The translations under genes and the position numbers were made by a program. Below, piece by piece: positions 9,246 to 18,379 of a DNA stretch of 64,000 nucleotides. The DNA lies in IMG/VR virus record IMGVR_UViG_3300029448_000001, positions 45,957 through 109,956 of that record, one strand, 5' to 3'. Position 1 is the first letter of the stretch, and the number at the start of each line of letters is the position of its first letter. The notes beneath the pieces were generated by a model, which made no database searches, was not told where the DNA came from, and worked only from the letters and a program-made list of their open reading frames with translations. The stretch is from a virus.

Positions 9246-11030
9246 TTGAAAAAGTTCAAGCGTTACTCAAACTTAGTTAAAGAAGACGTTGTAACTAAAG
9301 AAAATGACGAACTATCTTTACAAGAGTTAATAGAACAGCTTAAAAGTAAACCTTTAACTAAAGATTCCATCAAGGAGTCTTTATATCTAGCAACGTCTGT
9401 AAAATATACAGATAAAGAAATTTCAACACTAAAAAAATATCTAGAATCCAAAATCCCCGTAGCAGAAGAACTACAAGGCCCTAGAGGAGTACAAGGTCTT
9501 CAAGGAAGTAGAGGTGAAAGAGGAGACCGCGGTCTACAAGGTCTACAAGGAATACAAGGAACAAAAGGAGACAAAGGAGAAGCTGGTGACCCAGGTGGTC
9601 CAGCAGGTCCTCAAGGAGAAGCAGGTCTGCAAGGTCCAGCAGGTCCTCAAGGTCAAAAAGGGGAACAAGGAGACAAAGGCGAAAAGGGAGACAAAGGAGA
9701 TACAGGTTCTCAAGGACTGCCAGGTGTAGATGGAAAAGATGGGCTTACTGGAGAAAAAGGAGAACGTGGTCAAACAGGAGCAAGAGGACTTAGAGGACTT
9801 AGAGGATTAAAAGGATTAACAGGACTTGCAGGTAAAGATGGATTAGATGGAAAAGATGGAAAAGATGGGCTAAATGGTGAAGACGGAAAAGATGGGGAAA
9901 AAGGAGAAAAAGGAGATGTAGGACCAGCAGGACTTCAAGGGGAAAAAGGTCTTCAAGGAGAAAAAGGAGACAAAGGAGATGCAGGTCAAGATGCTGATTT
10001 AACTAAAGCACAAGAAGAATTTTCTAAATTTAAAAAAGTTTTACAAAATGATTTAAGTAAATATAAAACTAGAGTGAATGCCCAAATTGCAAGAACTATA
10101 GGCGGAGGTAATGCAGGCTCTGGTGAAGTTAATTTAAGATTTTTAGATGATGTAGATACTACAAACTTAGCTAATAATAAAATTTTAAAATACAATTCAA
10201 GCACATCAAAATTTGAGTTTGGTGATGATGCTACAGGAGGTGCATCAGTAAATTTAAGTAATCTTATTTTAACTGGAAACGCTACAGTACAACATTTAAT
10301 ACCTTCAGCGAATGTTACTTTTGACTTAGGTTCTCCCACTAGATTTTTTAGAGATTTATATTTAAGTGGAAACACTCTTGTATTGGGTGGACAAACTATT
10401 TCGATTGGTGCGAATAACGAACTTTCTTTACCTTCAGGAACTAAGTTTAGAGGAACTGGAGGATTTAAAATTGGCGATCAAACTATTGAGTTAGATCAAA
10501 ATGGTGCTTTAAAAATGCCTGCTGGCACTAAATTTGGAACTTCAAATATAAAACCTGAAGACACAGATACAAAAGCACAAGCCGCTAGAGATGAATCGAA
10601 CACAGTAAATTTATTAGCACAGTCTTCACATGATTTAGCTAACACTAATACAGTCTTGGCTCAAGCCGCTAGAGATGAATCGAATACTGTTAATGTATTA
10701 GCAACAGCAACAAGAAATGAATCAAATACAGTAAACTTAATTGCTACAGCGGCCAGAAGCGAATCAAATACTGTGAGTGTTATAGCAACAGCGGCTAGAA
10801 ACGAGTCTAATACAGTTAATGTATTAGCACAAGCGGCCAGAGATGAGTCTAATACTGTGAGTGTTATAGCAACAGCGGCTAGAAACGAGTCTAATACAGT
10901 CAACGTAATTGCAACAGCGGCTAGAAATGAATCAAACACAGTTAGCGTAATTGCACAAGCTGGTAGAGACACAGCTAACACAAGAGTAACAACAGGAAAA
11001 TCTATCGCAATGGCAATCGTATTCGGATAA
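9246..11030 (+). CDS. Collagen-like fibre protein with C-terminal 14-residue repeats
   Basis: Fibrous virion protein of 594 residues starting at a TTG one base after the portal stop; no nearby ATG fits. Order of parts: a charged helical N-terminus (1-77); Gly-X-Y collagen-like repeats from about 78 to 249, expected to form a triple helix; a short coiled coil; a beta-rich segment with LGSPTRFFRDLYLSGNTLVLG (about 360-380), a motif seen in marine phage fibres; and seven or more 14-residue repeats of the ARNESNTVSVIATA type (about 443-580). It is probably a trimeric tail or capsid fibre. The position between portal and prohead genes is unlike T4. Confidence 0.8.
   Translation: MKKFKRYSNLVKEDVVTKENDELSLQELIEQLKSKPLTKDSIKESLYLATSVKYTDKEISTLKKYLESKIPVAEELQGPRGVQGLQGSRGERGDRGLQGLQGIQGTKGDKGEAGDPGGPAGPQGEAGLQGPAGPQGQKGEQGDKGEKGDKGDTGSQGLPGVDGKDGLTGEKGERGQTGARGLRGLRGLKGLTGLAGKDGLDGKDGKDGLNGEDGKDGEKGEKGDVGPAGLQGEKGLQGEKGDKGDAGQDADLTKAQEEFSKFKKVLQNDLSKYKTRVNAQIARTIGGGNAGSGEVNLRFLDDVDTTNLANNKILKYNSSTSKFEFGDDATGGASVNLSNLILTGNATVQHLIPSANVTFDLGSPTRFFRDLYLSGNTLVLGGQTISIGANNELSLPSGTKFRGTGGFKIGDQTIELDQNGALKMPAGTKFGTSNIKPEDTDTKAQAARDESNTVNLLAQSSHDLANTNTVLAQAARDESNTVNVLATATRNESNTVNLIATAARSESNTVSVIATAARNESNTVNVLAQAARDESNTVSVIATAARNESNTVNVIATAARNESNTVSVIAQAGRDTANTRVTTGKSIAMAIVFG
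10558..10990 (+). repeat. 42-bp tandem repeats in fibre gene
   Basis: Tandem units of 42 bases (14 codons) encode the C-terminal repeats of the collagen-like fibre. Alternate units are nearly identical at DNA level, for example gcggctagaaacgagtctaa recurs, giving a higher-order 84-base period. Such repeats can expand or contract by slippage or recombination. Confidence 0.85.
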
Positions 11031-11041
11031 AGGAAAATTAA

Positions 11042-11410
11042 ATGGCAAACCCAAACATTGTAAATGTAACAAGCATCTTAGGAAAAAATGCATTCTTAGC
11101 CTTAACAACAAGTTTTCAAACTATAGTAACGAATGCTAATAGTTCAGATAAAATTTTAAAAATTAATAGTTTAATTATTAATAATATAGATGGAACTAAT
11201 GCCGCCTCTGTTAGTTCTGTCATAGCCAATGCTACAAGTTTAGCACTTTCAGGTTACTTAGCTAATACAATTAGTGTTCCTGCTGATTCATCATTAGTTT
11301 TAATTTCAAAAGATACTTCAATCTATCTTTTAGAAAATCAAGTATTAAGATTGAGTGCAAGTGCTAATTCTGATCTTCACGCAACTATATCATACGAAGA
11401 AATAAGTTGA
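11042..11410 (+). CDS. Small virion protein, probable fibre-associated
   Basis: A 122-residue protein rich in Ser, Ala and Asn, with alternating hydrophobic residues typical of beta-structured phage head or tail parts. It has no recognised domain and no cysteines. It sits between the collagen-like fibre and the first glycine-rich adhesin, has an AAAGGAAAA ribosome site, and ends two bases before the next ATG. Location suggests an accessory piece of the fibre or adhesin complex; no function is assigned. Confidence 0.65.
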   Translation: MANPNIVNVTSILGKNAFLALTTSFQTIVTNANSSDKILKINSLIINNIDGTNAASVSSVIANATSLALSGYLANTISVPADSSLVLISKDTSIYLLENQVLRLSASANSDLHATISYEEIS

Positions 11411-11411
11411 G

Positions 11412-12620
11412 ATGGCTTTTAACTACACTAGATATGGTAGCTACATAGGTAGTACAGTTAATTTAAAAGCAAGTGAATCTACAAAGATAGGTGTTTTTCA
11501 AAACGCTCCTTATAAACCGTCTTTATTTGCAATGGAAAGATTAAGTTTTACATCATCTAAAGAAGGACTTTACGGTCCTAACTTAGGAACCGCAAGAGTT
11601 GGAATCAGTTTGTTTGTAGATGGAATACAGAGTGCCTTTACAGATACGTCTTGGAAATTTTTTCTTAGTAATTTTAACGTAATTGATAACGGAATAATGC
11701 AGTTTACTGTTCCAGAAACAGCGAAATATATTATAAGAGCCGAAGGTGCAGGTCATAGTAGTGCTAGTACTAGTAATACGCATGGTGGTGGAGCAAGAAT
11801 ACAAGCATCATTCAACTTAGAGATAGGAAAGTTTTTATGGATTTTAGTTGGTCAAACCAACAATCAACCTGACAGTAGTAGAGCATTTGCCGGAGGTGCA
11901 GGAGGGTCATTCGTTACATATGGAGATGTTTTTGCTACTAGCGTTCCTTTAGTAATAGCAGGAGGCGGAGGTTTTCTCAGAAGCGGTATTGCTTCTCAAA
12001 CAAATAACGGAAAAATTCCAAACGATCACATCAACGGACAAACAAGTACTCAAAGTGGAGAAGGGCGTACTAATGGTAGTTCAAATTTTGGACAGAGAGG
12101 TCTTGGAGGACATAATCAATCAACTGGTGGAACAGCGGCTGGTTTTGTTCAAGATGGTTCAACACATACAGACTTGAGAAGTGTCCCTACTTCTTTTACT
12201 TTTGACAATGGGGGTGGTGCAGTAACTTACAATTATAGTGGAAGTTATGACGAAGCAAAAAGATTTCACAACGGAGGTGCTGGAGGACAATTTAGAACTC
12301 TTTTTGATCTTCAGTATATAGGTGACGGAGGATTTGGAGGAGGTGGTCCAGGTGGTTGGGGAGGCGAAGGTGGTGGTGGAGGATATTCTGGAGGTGGAAA
12401 TGGAGATAATAATAATGCCTCATTTTCAGGTGGCGGTGGAAGTTTTATCTCTGAAAACATAGCAGATGCAAATGATTTAGCAACAAGCACAGGAACATGG
12501 ACTCTTGCTGGAAGTGTAAGTAGTCATGGTACTTATGTTCCATTAGCAAGTGCTTCTGGTCTAACTAATTTTGGAAATTATAGAAGTAACAATGGACAAG
12601 TTAGTCTAATAAAAGTATAA
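11412..12620 (+). CDS. Glycine-rich adhesin-like protein 1
   Basis: A 402-residue protein whose C-terminal half is dominated by glycine tracts (GGFGGGGPGGWGGEGGGGGYSGGG region around residues 298-340, written here only in outline) and a GGGGSF block. The N-terminal about 130 residues are beta-rich. Glycine-rich loops of this kind form the receptor-binding polyglycine sandwich in T2-type gp38 adhesins and related phage proteins. It is followed by a second glycine-rich protein with similar AGGGG blocks. A receptor-binding or fibre-tip role is likely but inferred. Confidence 0.7.
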   Translation: MAFNYTRYGSYIGSTVNLKASESTKIGVFQNAPYKPSLFAMERLSFTSSKEGLYGPNLGTARVGISLFVDGIQSAFTDTSWKFFLSNFNVIDNGIMQFTVPETAKYIIRAEGAGHSSASTSNTHGGGARIQASFNLEIGKFLWILVGQTNNQPDSSRAFAGGAGGSFVTYGDVFATSVPLVIAGGGGFLRSGIASQTNNGKIPNDHINGQTSTQSGEGRTNGSSNFGQRGLGGHNQSTGGTAAGFVQDGSTHTDLRSVPTSFTFDNGGGAVTYNYSGSYDEAKRFHNGGAGGQFRTLFDLQYIGDGGFGGGGPGGWGGEGGGGGYSGGGNGDNNNASFSGGGGSFISENIADANDLATSTGTWTLAGSVSSHGTYVPLASASGLTNFGNYRSNNGQVSLIKV

Positions 12621-12624
12621 AATT

Positions 12625-14250
12625 ATGAAAAGAAATAAAGGACTAATAAAAGAAATTACGGGCGAACTCATTAGTGATACTGTTTCAGGTGTGTTTGATA
12701 CATTTGATGTATATCAACAAAAGTTAATAGGTGAATGGCCTGAAACTCCTGTGGGGCAAGTACTCTTTGATGTGCCAGGCGCAAATACTTTTACTGTTCC
12801 AACTGGCGTAACTTCTATCAATATCGTTCTTGTAGGCGGAGGTGGTAGTGGACGAGGACAGACAGTTTATGGCGGTGGAGGCGGTGGTGGAGGACTGTGT
12901 TGGATAAACAACTTTCCAGTAACTTCAGGAACAACTTTGAATTTAAATGTAGGAGCAGGTGGTATAGGAGGTCATAATGGAGTATCAAATCCAGGTTCAA
13001 ATACTTGGTTCTCAGCTTCTTCAGGACCAGGAAGAATAGTTGCTTCAGGTGGTGAAGGTGGTAAATCAAATCCTAATTCACAAAATGCTCAAGGTGGTTA
13101 TCCAGATATAGGTTCTAATTTTTCTAGTCTTTCAAATGGAGGTGGTAATGGCGGGCTAGGTGGAGTACACAATCAAGGTGGCGGTGGTGGAGGAGCAGGC
13201 GGATATTCTGGAAATGGTGGAAATGGTCAGGGTTGGACTAATGAATTCAATAATAATAATCAGGCTCAAACTGCTGGACAAGGTGGTGGAGGTGGAGGTG
13301 GCGGAAGAACAAATCAAGATTTACATGGAGCAGGAGGTGGCGTAAATGTTTTTGGTCAAGGAGAAAACGGAGCGGCCGCAAATGCTACAGTCGGTAATAT
13401 AGCATCTTCAGGTTACGGAGGTTCTGGAGGAAGTAGAGGACATAATCCTCCACAATCATATCGTCCAGACCAAGACTTTACTGGAGGAAATAATACTTTA
13501 ACTGAATATGGTGGACCTTTTAGTACTCATACTGGAAATGCTGGAGGAACTACAGATAATGTAAGTTTTACTATTAATTCAATAGCCAGGTCAAGAACAG
13601 GACGTTTAATATGGCATTATGTTAATGGAAGTAGTTTTAGAGGTGATATTCAAATTGATACTGTAGTATTAAGTGGAGGTGCTACTGCTACATTCAATTT
13701 TGATTCTAATGCTGATAACTTTCTTACAAGTCCAGACTCAAACGTATCTTTTGGAACTTGGAGTGCTGACCCATCAACTGAATTAGGAAATTTAGTTGCC
13801 GTTAGTAATAGTAGCACTAGCACTAGAGGAAGATGGAATAGAGATTCTAATGGCACTCCATCTAGTAGTACAGGTGTAAATGTCGTAGATAATGGTTTTT
13901 ATCTTTACGCTGAAGTTAGTGGCAGAAACAATAGAAATTTTTGGTTAGCATCTCCAGAAATTACAATTGCGGCTAATCAAAATCTATCTGTAACTTACAA
14001 ACAAGTTAGAAATGGCTCAAACATAGGCGAAATTAAATCGTATTTTTTGGAAAATGCAAATACTGTTCCTGTAGCAGTTGCAAACGGAACATATGGAGGA
14101 TTTTACGGAGGTGGCGGAGGAGGAGCAGAGGGAAGCGGTGGAAGTACAGGAGATTATCGAGGCGGAAATGGAGCCAACGGAGCAATCAGAATTATATTTG
14201 GACCTAATAGAGTGTTTCCAAATACAAACACAATAGACTTATCGAACTAA
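12625..14250 (+). CDS. Glycine-rich adhesin-like protein 2
   Basis: A 541-residue protein with an early block DVPGANTFTVPTGVTSINIV followed by LVGGGGSG, the characteristic entry to a phage glycine-rich fibre-tip domain. Long Gly tracts continue to about residue 290. A non-glycine beta region (about 300-490) interrupts, and a final Gly-rich GGGGGGAEGSGG block with GANGAIRIIFG closes the domain. This open-and-close arrangement suggests one Gly-rich domain with an inserted carbohydrate-binding-like module. Probable host-range determinant. It follows the first adhesin by four bases. Confidence 0.7.
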   Translation: MKRNKGLIKEITGELISDTVSGVFDTFDVYQQKLIGEWPETPVGQVLFDVPGANTFTVPTGVTSINIVLVGGGGSGRGQTVYGGGGGGGGLCWINNFPVTSGTTLNLNVGAGGIGGHNGVSNPGSNTWFSASSGPGRIVASGGEGGKSNPNSQNAQGGYPDIGSNFSSLSNGGGNGGLGGVHNQGGGGGGAGGYSGNGGNGQGWTNEFNNNNQAQTAGQGGGGGGGGRTNQDLHGAGGGVNVFGQGENGAAANATVGNIASSGYGGSGGSRGHNPPQSYRPDQDFTGGNNTLTEYGGPFSTHTGNAGGTTDNVSFTINSIARSRTGRLIWHYVNGSSFRGDIQIDTVVLSGGATATFNFDSNADNFLTSPDSNVSFGTWSADPSTELGNLVAVSNSSTSTRGRWNRDSNGTPSSSTGVNVVDNGFYLYAEVSGRNNRNFWLASPEITIAANQNLSVTYKQVRNGSNIGEIKSYFLENANTVPVAVANGTYGGFYGGGGGGAEGSGGSTGDYRGGNGANGAIRIIFGPNRVFPNTNTIDLSN

Positions 14251-14260
14251 GGAGATATGA

Positions 14261-14704
14261 ATGTATTCACATAAACAACAATATCCTATAGAAAATTTAC
14301 CAGAAAGAATAAGACTTTCTGATGGCTCAGTACGAACTGATTCTTCAACTTTTACTGCTGATGAAATAGCTGATGCAGGATATGTGAGTGTAAGTAATCC
14401 GCCTTCAATTACAGAAAAGCAACTTTTAAACTGGACAGGAACAGAATGGAGCATAGTTGATAATACAGCAAATGCAACTTCAAAAAAATGGAAAGAAATT
14501 AGGACTGAAAGAAATAGAAGAATAACTGAAGCAGATGCTAGAGTTATGAGATATCACGCATTTGCAAGACTTGGCAAAGAACAGATTGACGAAATTGATA
14601 CTTTAGACACATACATTCAGGAATTGAGAGACATAACGACACAATCTGACCCATTTAACATAAATTGGCCTACAGATATTACGGACGAAGGTGCTACTGA
14701 ATAG
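14261..14704 (+). CDS. Phage tail assembly chaperone-like protein
   Basis: A 147-residue protein. The C-terminal half has the pattern WKEIRTERNRRITEADARVM, which matches the Phage_tail_APC type of assembly chaperone found next to fibre genes in many tailed phages. The N-terminal half is a small beta-rich region with LSDGSVRTD. It is the last gene of the fibre island and probably helps fold or attach the adhesins. An upstream ATG at 14257 is immediately stopped, so 14261 is the start. Confidence 0.7.
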   Translation: MYSHKQQYPIENLPERIRLSDGSVRTDSSTFTADEIADAGYVSVSNPPSITEKQLLNWTGTEWSIVDNTANATSKKWKEIRTERNRRITEADARVMRYHAFARLGKEQIDEIDTLDTYIQELRDITTQSDPFNINWPTDITDEGATE

Positions 14705-14712
14705 CATTTTTT

Positions 14713-14720
14713 TATAAATA
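14713..14720 (+). promoter_or_regulatory. Late promoter upstream of prohead core genes
   Basis: Exact TATAAATA nine bases after the fibre-island chaperone stop and 38 bases before the first prohead core gene. It separates expression of the inserted fibre island from that of the head-assembly genes. Confidence 0.8.
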
Positions 14721-14757
14721 AATAAAAAATAAAATATATTAATAGGAGATTAACACA

Positions 14758-14940
14758 ATGAGCGACAGAGACAATCTTTTTAACATGCAATATTCGGCCG
14801 CTGAAGGTTCACCTAAAGACTTCAAAACAGCGTTGTCGCAAGAACTTGAAAGTAGAATAAATAATATGCGAGAGAAAGAAAGAGTCTCACTAAGTAATGA
14901 AATTTTTAAATCTCAAGACGAAAAGGAAGCAGGAGAATGA
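14758..14940 (+). CDS. Prohead core protein candidate (gp67/68 position)
   Basis: A 60-residue charged helical protein beginning SDRDNLFNMQYSAAEGSP. It has the size and position of the small T4 prohead core proteins, between portal and the gp21 protease. In T4 these internal proteins shape the scaffold and are cut into peptides by gp21. The call rests on synteny and composition. It overlaps the next gene by four bases (ATGA). Confidence 0.65.
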   Translation: MSDRDNLFNMQYSAAEGSPKDFKTALSQELESRINNMREKERVSLSNEIFKSQDEKEAGE

Positions 14941-15227
14941 TACATTTTAAAGACTTCATATTAGAAGAGAAACCAAATGCGAAACCTAAAGCTAAAGGGG
15001 AAGCAGACTTTGTTGCACAGCATGAAGTAGAAATGACAGACAAAGAAGACCAAGCAAAAAATTCAGCGAAAGTGGTCACAAAGAAATTTAAGAATAAAGC
15101 AGATAAAGAAAATGCTGTAAAAATGGGAGAAGAGGCGATAGATGAAAAAGAACTTTCTCCTCAAGAAAAGAAAAAGAAAAGTATACAGCAAATGAGAAAA
15201 TTTGTTAGACAAAAAAAAGGTCATTAA
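14937..15227 (+). CDS. Prohead core protein candidate, basic
   Basis: A 96-residue Lys/Glu-rich protein that begins IHFKDFILEEKPNAKPKAKG. FILEE has the pattern of the gp21 cleavage consensus (Leu/Ile-x-Glu) near the N-terminus, so processing is possible. The C-terminus is strongly basic (QQMRKFVRQKKGH). It sits in the gp67/gp68 position just before the protease gene. Probably an internal scaffold or DNA-associated head peptide; assignment is by position. Confidence 0.6.
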   Translation: MIHFKDFILEEKPNAKPKAKGEADFVAQHEVEMTDKEDQAKNSAKVVTKKFKNKADKENAVKMGEEAIDEKELSPQEKKKKSIQQMRKFVRQKKGH

Positions 15228-15237
15228 GGAGTAATAA

Positions 15238-15885
15238 ATGAAACTCATAACCGAAGTAAACGAAGCAATAAAAGTTTTGACTGAAGAAGATAAAGGTGGT
15301 AAAAAGCATTATTTTATTGAGGGCATCTTTATGCAGGCAGAACAAAAAAATCGAAACGGTAGAATGTACCCAAGAGAAATTTTACAAAAAGAATCTGAAA
15401 GATACTCTAAAGAATATGTTGATAAAAATCGTGCATATGGTGAATTGGGTCACCCAGAAGGTCCTACTATCAATCTTGAAAGAGTATCACACTTAATTAA
15501 AGAACTCAAAGAAGACGGAAATAATTTTATCGGAAAAGCTAAAATTATGGACACACCTTACGGAAATATTGTAAAAAATTTAATGAGTGAAGGTGCTACA
15601 TTAGGAGTTTCTACAAGAGGTATGGGTTCTTTAGAAGAGAAAAATGGAGTAAAAGTTGTAAAAGATGATTTTTATCTTGCTACGGCGGCTGATATAGTAG
15701 CTGACCCATCGGCACCTGATGCTTTTGTAAAAGGCGTTATGGAAAGTAAAGAATGGGTTTGGGATAATGGAATTATTAAAGAAGTTGAAGTTGCTCAAAT
15801 GAAAAAGCAAATTGAAAAAACATCTAAAAAATTATTACCTGAAGAAAAAGTTCGTATCTTTAGTGAGTTTATATCTAAACTCTAA
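15238..15885 (+). CDS. 21: Prohead core protease gp21
   Basis: Serine protease of 215 residues that matures the T4-type prohead by cutting scaffold and capsid proteins after Leu/Ile-x-Glu. Catalytic residues are visible as H72 in AYGELGHPEG and S125 in TLGVSTRGMG. The typical NRNGRMYP segment lies at 38-45. Length is normal. It has an AAGGAG ribosome site and is followed by the scaffold gene with its own late promoter. Confidence 0.95.
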   Translation: MKLITEVNEAIKVLTEEDKGGKKHYFIEGIFMQAEQKNRNGRMYPREILQKESERYSKEYVDKNRAYGELGHPEGPTINLERVSHLIKELKEDGNNFIGKAKIMDTPYGNIVKNLMSEGATLGVSTRGMGSLEEKNGVKVVKDDFYLATAADIVADPSAPDAFVKGVMESKEWVWDNGIIKEVEVAQMKKQIEKTSKKLLPEEKVRIFSEFISKL

Positions 15886-15889
15886 AAAT

Positions 15890-15897
15890 TATAAATA
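15890..15897 (+). promoter_or_regulatory. Late promoter upstream of scaffold gene
   Basis: Exact TATAAATA four bases after the protease stop and 35 bases before the gp22 ATG, which has an AGGAG site. Confidence 0.8.
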
Positions 15898-15931
15898 AAA
15901 GACAAATAGATTACTTTCATAGGAGAACAAG

Positions 15932-16930
15932 ATGTCAGATTTAGAAAAAACCCCAATAGCTGAAGAAGAAGTTCTTGATACTGCTGTTGCTGAAGAAGAA
16001 GTAGAACCAGTTTCAGAAGACGAGATTGTTGCCGAACAAACTTCTGAGAAAGAGGTAGAAGAAGTAGTAGAGAAAGAAATGCCTCCAGCTTTGAAAAAGT
16101 TCATGGATAAGAAAAAGAAAAATGGCGATGCGAAAAAAGATGACGATTCTGATGATGATGAAGAAGAAGAGGATTCTAAAGAAGAAATGTATGGTGCTAA
16201 GAAGAAAAAAATGAAAGAAGATATTGATGCCATCTTTTCTGGTGAAGATTTAGACGAAGAGTTTAAATCAAAAGCTAAAGTTATTTTTGAAGCCGCTGTT
16301 GATACTAAAGTAGACAGTCAGATGGAAGAAGTTATTGAATATTACGAACACAAAGCAGAGCAAGAAGCCACAGAACTTACTCACGTTCTCGCAGATAAAT
16401 TAGATGAGTATCTTGATTATTTCATCAAAGAGTGGAAAGAAGAAAATAAAGTGGCAATTACAGCAAGTATTAAAACTGAAATAGCTGAAGACTTTTTAGT
16501 AGGCTTAAAGAATCTTTTCGCAGAGCATTATGTTGACATACCTCAAGAAAAGGTAGACTTAGTTAATGAGTTTTCTGAAAAAGTTGAAGGGTTAGAAAAA
16601 GAATACGATAAAGCTATCCAAGAGAATAAAAAATTATCTCTTGAAATAACAGAGTACAAGAAAGAAATGGTTATCGCTGAACATACTCATGACTTAACAG
16701 AAGTTCAAGCTGAAAAACTAAAAACTCTTTCTGAAAAAATAGAATATGTTAGTGATGAAGATTATACAGAGAAAGTTTCTATGGTTCGTTCAAAGTATTT
16801 TGATGGCGAACAAGAAATAGTTAAAGCTGATGTGAATGATGAAAATGAAACTTCATTACAGACAGAAGAATATAATCCAACAATGCAACATTATGTAAAT
16901 AACATTGCAAAGGGTTTAAAGAAAGTTTAA
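15932..16930 (+). CDS. 22: Prohead scaffolding core protein gp22
   Basis: Major internal scaffold of 332 residues. The N-terminal 90 residues are extremely acidic with runs of Glu and Asp. The remainder is helical and coiled-coil-like, ending in YVNNIAKGLKKV, a C-terminal basic end typical of gp22 in marine T4-like phages. It would be degraded by gp21 during maturation. It is located between protease and major capsid protein as in T4. Confidence 0.9.
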   Translation: MSDLEKTPIAEEEVLDTAVAEEEVEPVSEDEIVAEQTSEKEVEEVVEKEMPPALKKFMDKKKKNGDAKKDDDSDDDEEEEDSKEEMYGAKKKKMKEDIDAIFSGEDLDEEFKSKAKVIFEAAVDTKVDSQMEEVIEYYEHKAEQEATELTHVLADKLDEYLDYFIKEWKEENKVAITASIKTEIAEDFLVGLKNLFAEHYVDIPQEKVDLVNEFSEKVEGLEKEYDKAIQENKKLSLEITEYKKEMVIAEHTHDLTEVQAEKLKTLSEKIEYVSDEDYTEKVSMVRSKYFDGEQEIVKADVNDENETSLQTEEYNPTMQHYVNNIAKGLKKV

Positions 16931-16946
16931 TGTAAATTTAATTTTT

Positions 16947-16954
16947 TATAAATA
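16947..16954 (+). promoter_or_regulatory. Late promoter upstream of major capsid gene
   Basis: Exact TATAAATA 41 bases before the gp23 ATG, followed by an AAGGAG ribosome site. It gives the most abundant virion protein its own promoter. Confidence 0.85.
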
Positions 16955-16995
16955 AATCAAGAGTAAATAACTACAAAGTTAAGGAGAAAAGAAAG

Positions 16996-18324
16996 ATGAA
17001 CATTGAATCACTTGTTAAGAAATGGCAACCGGTTCTTGAACACCCAGACCTAAGTGAGATTAAAGATAGTTTGCGTAAAACAACTGTCGCTCAGTTACTG
17101 GAGAATCAAGAAGTTGCTTGTCGTGAAGGACAGTCAGGAGGTTATACTGCCCCTCAATCACTTTTAGAGGCAGCCCCAGTAAACTCGATGGGTACTTCAG
17201 CAAGTCCATCTACAGTGGCCGCTGGAAACGTGGATATTTATGACCCAGTATTGATTAGCTTAGTTCGTAGGGCTATGCCTAATTTAATTGCTTATGACAT
17301 TTGCGGCGTACAGCCAATGACAGGTCCTACAGGACTTATCTTTGCTATGCGTTCTAGATTCTCATCACAAGGTGGTACTGAGGCTCTATTCAACGAAGCA
17401 AACACAGCCTTCCCTAATACAGTTCAAGCACAGACAGGCTCTTCACCAGCAGACTTATCAGGTGGTACAGAGTATACAGTAGGTACTGGATTAACAACAG
17501 CCGCCGCTGAAGCATTAGGAGACGGAGCAGGACAAGACTTTCAGCAAATGGCATTCTCAATCGAGCGTGTTTCAGTTACAGCTAGAAGTCGTGCCTTAAA
17601 AGCAGAGTACACAATGGAACTCGCACAAGATTTGAAAGCAGTACACGGTCTTGATGCCGAGCAAGAATTAGCGAACATTCTTTCTACAGAGATTTTATCA
17701 GAAATCAATCGTGAAGTTGTTCGTCAAATTAACATTTCTGCTACAATTGGTGCCCAAGAAAACGTAGCATCAGCAGGAACATTTAACCTTGACGTAGATG
17801 CTAACGGACGTTGGTCAGTAGAGAAATTTAAAGGCTTAATGTTCCAGTTAGAAAGAGAATCCAATGCGATTGCAAAAGCAACTCGTAGAGGAAAAGGTAA
17901 TCTTATGATTTGTTCTTCTGACGTAGCATCAGCACTTCAGATGGCAGGCGTTCTAGATTACACACCAGCTCTTGCTTCTAACAACTTAGAAGTTGATGAC
18001 ACAGGAAATACTTTTGCAGGTGTTCTAAACGGACGTATTCGTGTATATATCGACCCATACTTCTCAGCAACATCAGGAGTTCACTATGCTACAATAGGAT
18101 ATAAGGGTACATCAGCCTTTGATGCTGGATTGTTCTATTGCCCATATGTACCATTGCAGATGGTCAGAGCAGTTGGTCAAGATACATTCCAACCAAAGAT
18201 TGGTTTCAAGACACGTTATGGAATGGTAGCTAACCCATTCGCTACATCAAGTGCAGACGGTGTAATTGCATTTGCTAAGAAGAATAGCTATTACAGAAGG
18301 ATTGCTATTAGCAACATAATGTAA
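16996..18324 (+). CDS. 23: Major capsid protein gp23
   Basis: HK97-fold capsid subunit of 442 residues. The N-terminal delta region ends with LLEAAP: a gp21-type site predicts cleavage after E58. Conserved blocks include DPVLISLVRRAMPNLIAYDICGVQPM (about 76-101, given in outline), GQDFQQMAFSIERVSVTA and RYGMVANPFA. Codon choice shifts toward C-ending codons compared with neighbours, as expected for a very highly expressed gene. No separate gp24 vertex gene is seen in this window. A strong terminator follows. Confidence 0.97.
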   Translation: MNIESLVKKWQPVLEHPDLSEIKDSLRKTTVAQLLENQEVACREGQSGGYTAPQSLLEAAPVNSMGTSASPSTVAAGNVDIYDPVLISLVRRAMPNLIAYDICGVQPMTGPTGLIFAMRSRFSSQGGTEALFNEANTAFPNTVQAQTGSSPADLSGGTEYTVGTGLTTAAAEALGDGAGQDFQQMAFSIERVSVTARSRALKAEYTMELAQDLKAVHGLDAEQELANILSTEILSEINREVVRQINISATIGAQENVASAGTFNLDVDANGRWSVEKFKGLMFQLERESNAIAKATRRGKGNLMICSSDVASALQMAGVLDYTPALASNNLEVDDTGNTFAGVLNGRIRVYIDPYFSATSGVHYATIGYKGTSAFDAGLFYCPYVPLQMVRAVGQDTFQPKIGFKTRYGMVANPFATSSADGVIAFAKKNSYYRRIAISNIM

Positions 18325-18344
18325 ACCAGCATAGATTGGTAATT

Positions 18345-18376
18345 AAGGGGTAACTATTTAGTTGCCCCTTTTTTTT
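18345..18376 (+). terminator. Rho-independent terminator after major capsid gene
   Basis: Stem AAGGGGTAACT pairs with AGTTGCCCCTT (one G-T pair), with loop ATTT, followed by TTTTTT. It ends the capsid transcript. A late promoter for the next gene begins only four bases downstream. Confidence 0.9.
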
Positions 18377-18379
18377 GCT

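Noticed and set aside
9543-9773. Open frames overlapping or antisense to the collagen-like region
   Set aside because: They arise from the repetitive GGA/AAA codon pattern of the fibre gene and have low-complexity products.
10661-10981. Antisense frame across the 42-bp repeats
   Set aside because: Product is a simple repeat mirrored from the fibre gene, with no ribosome site.
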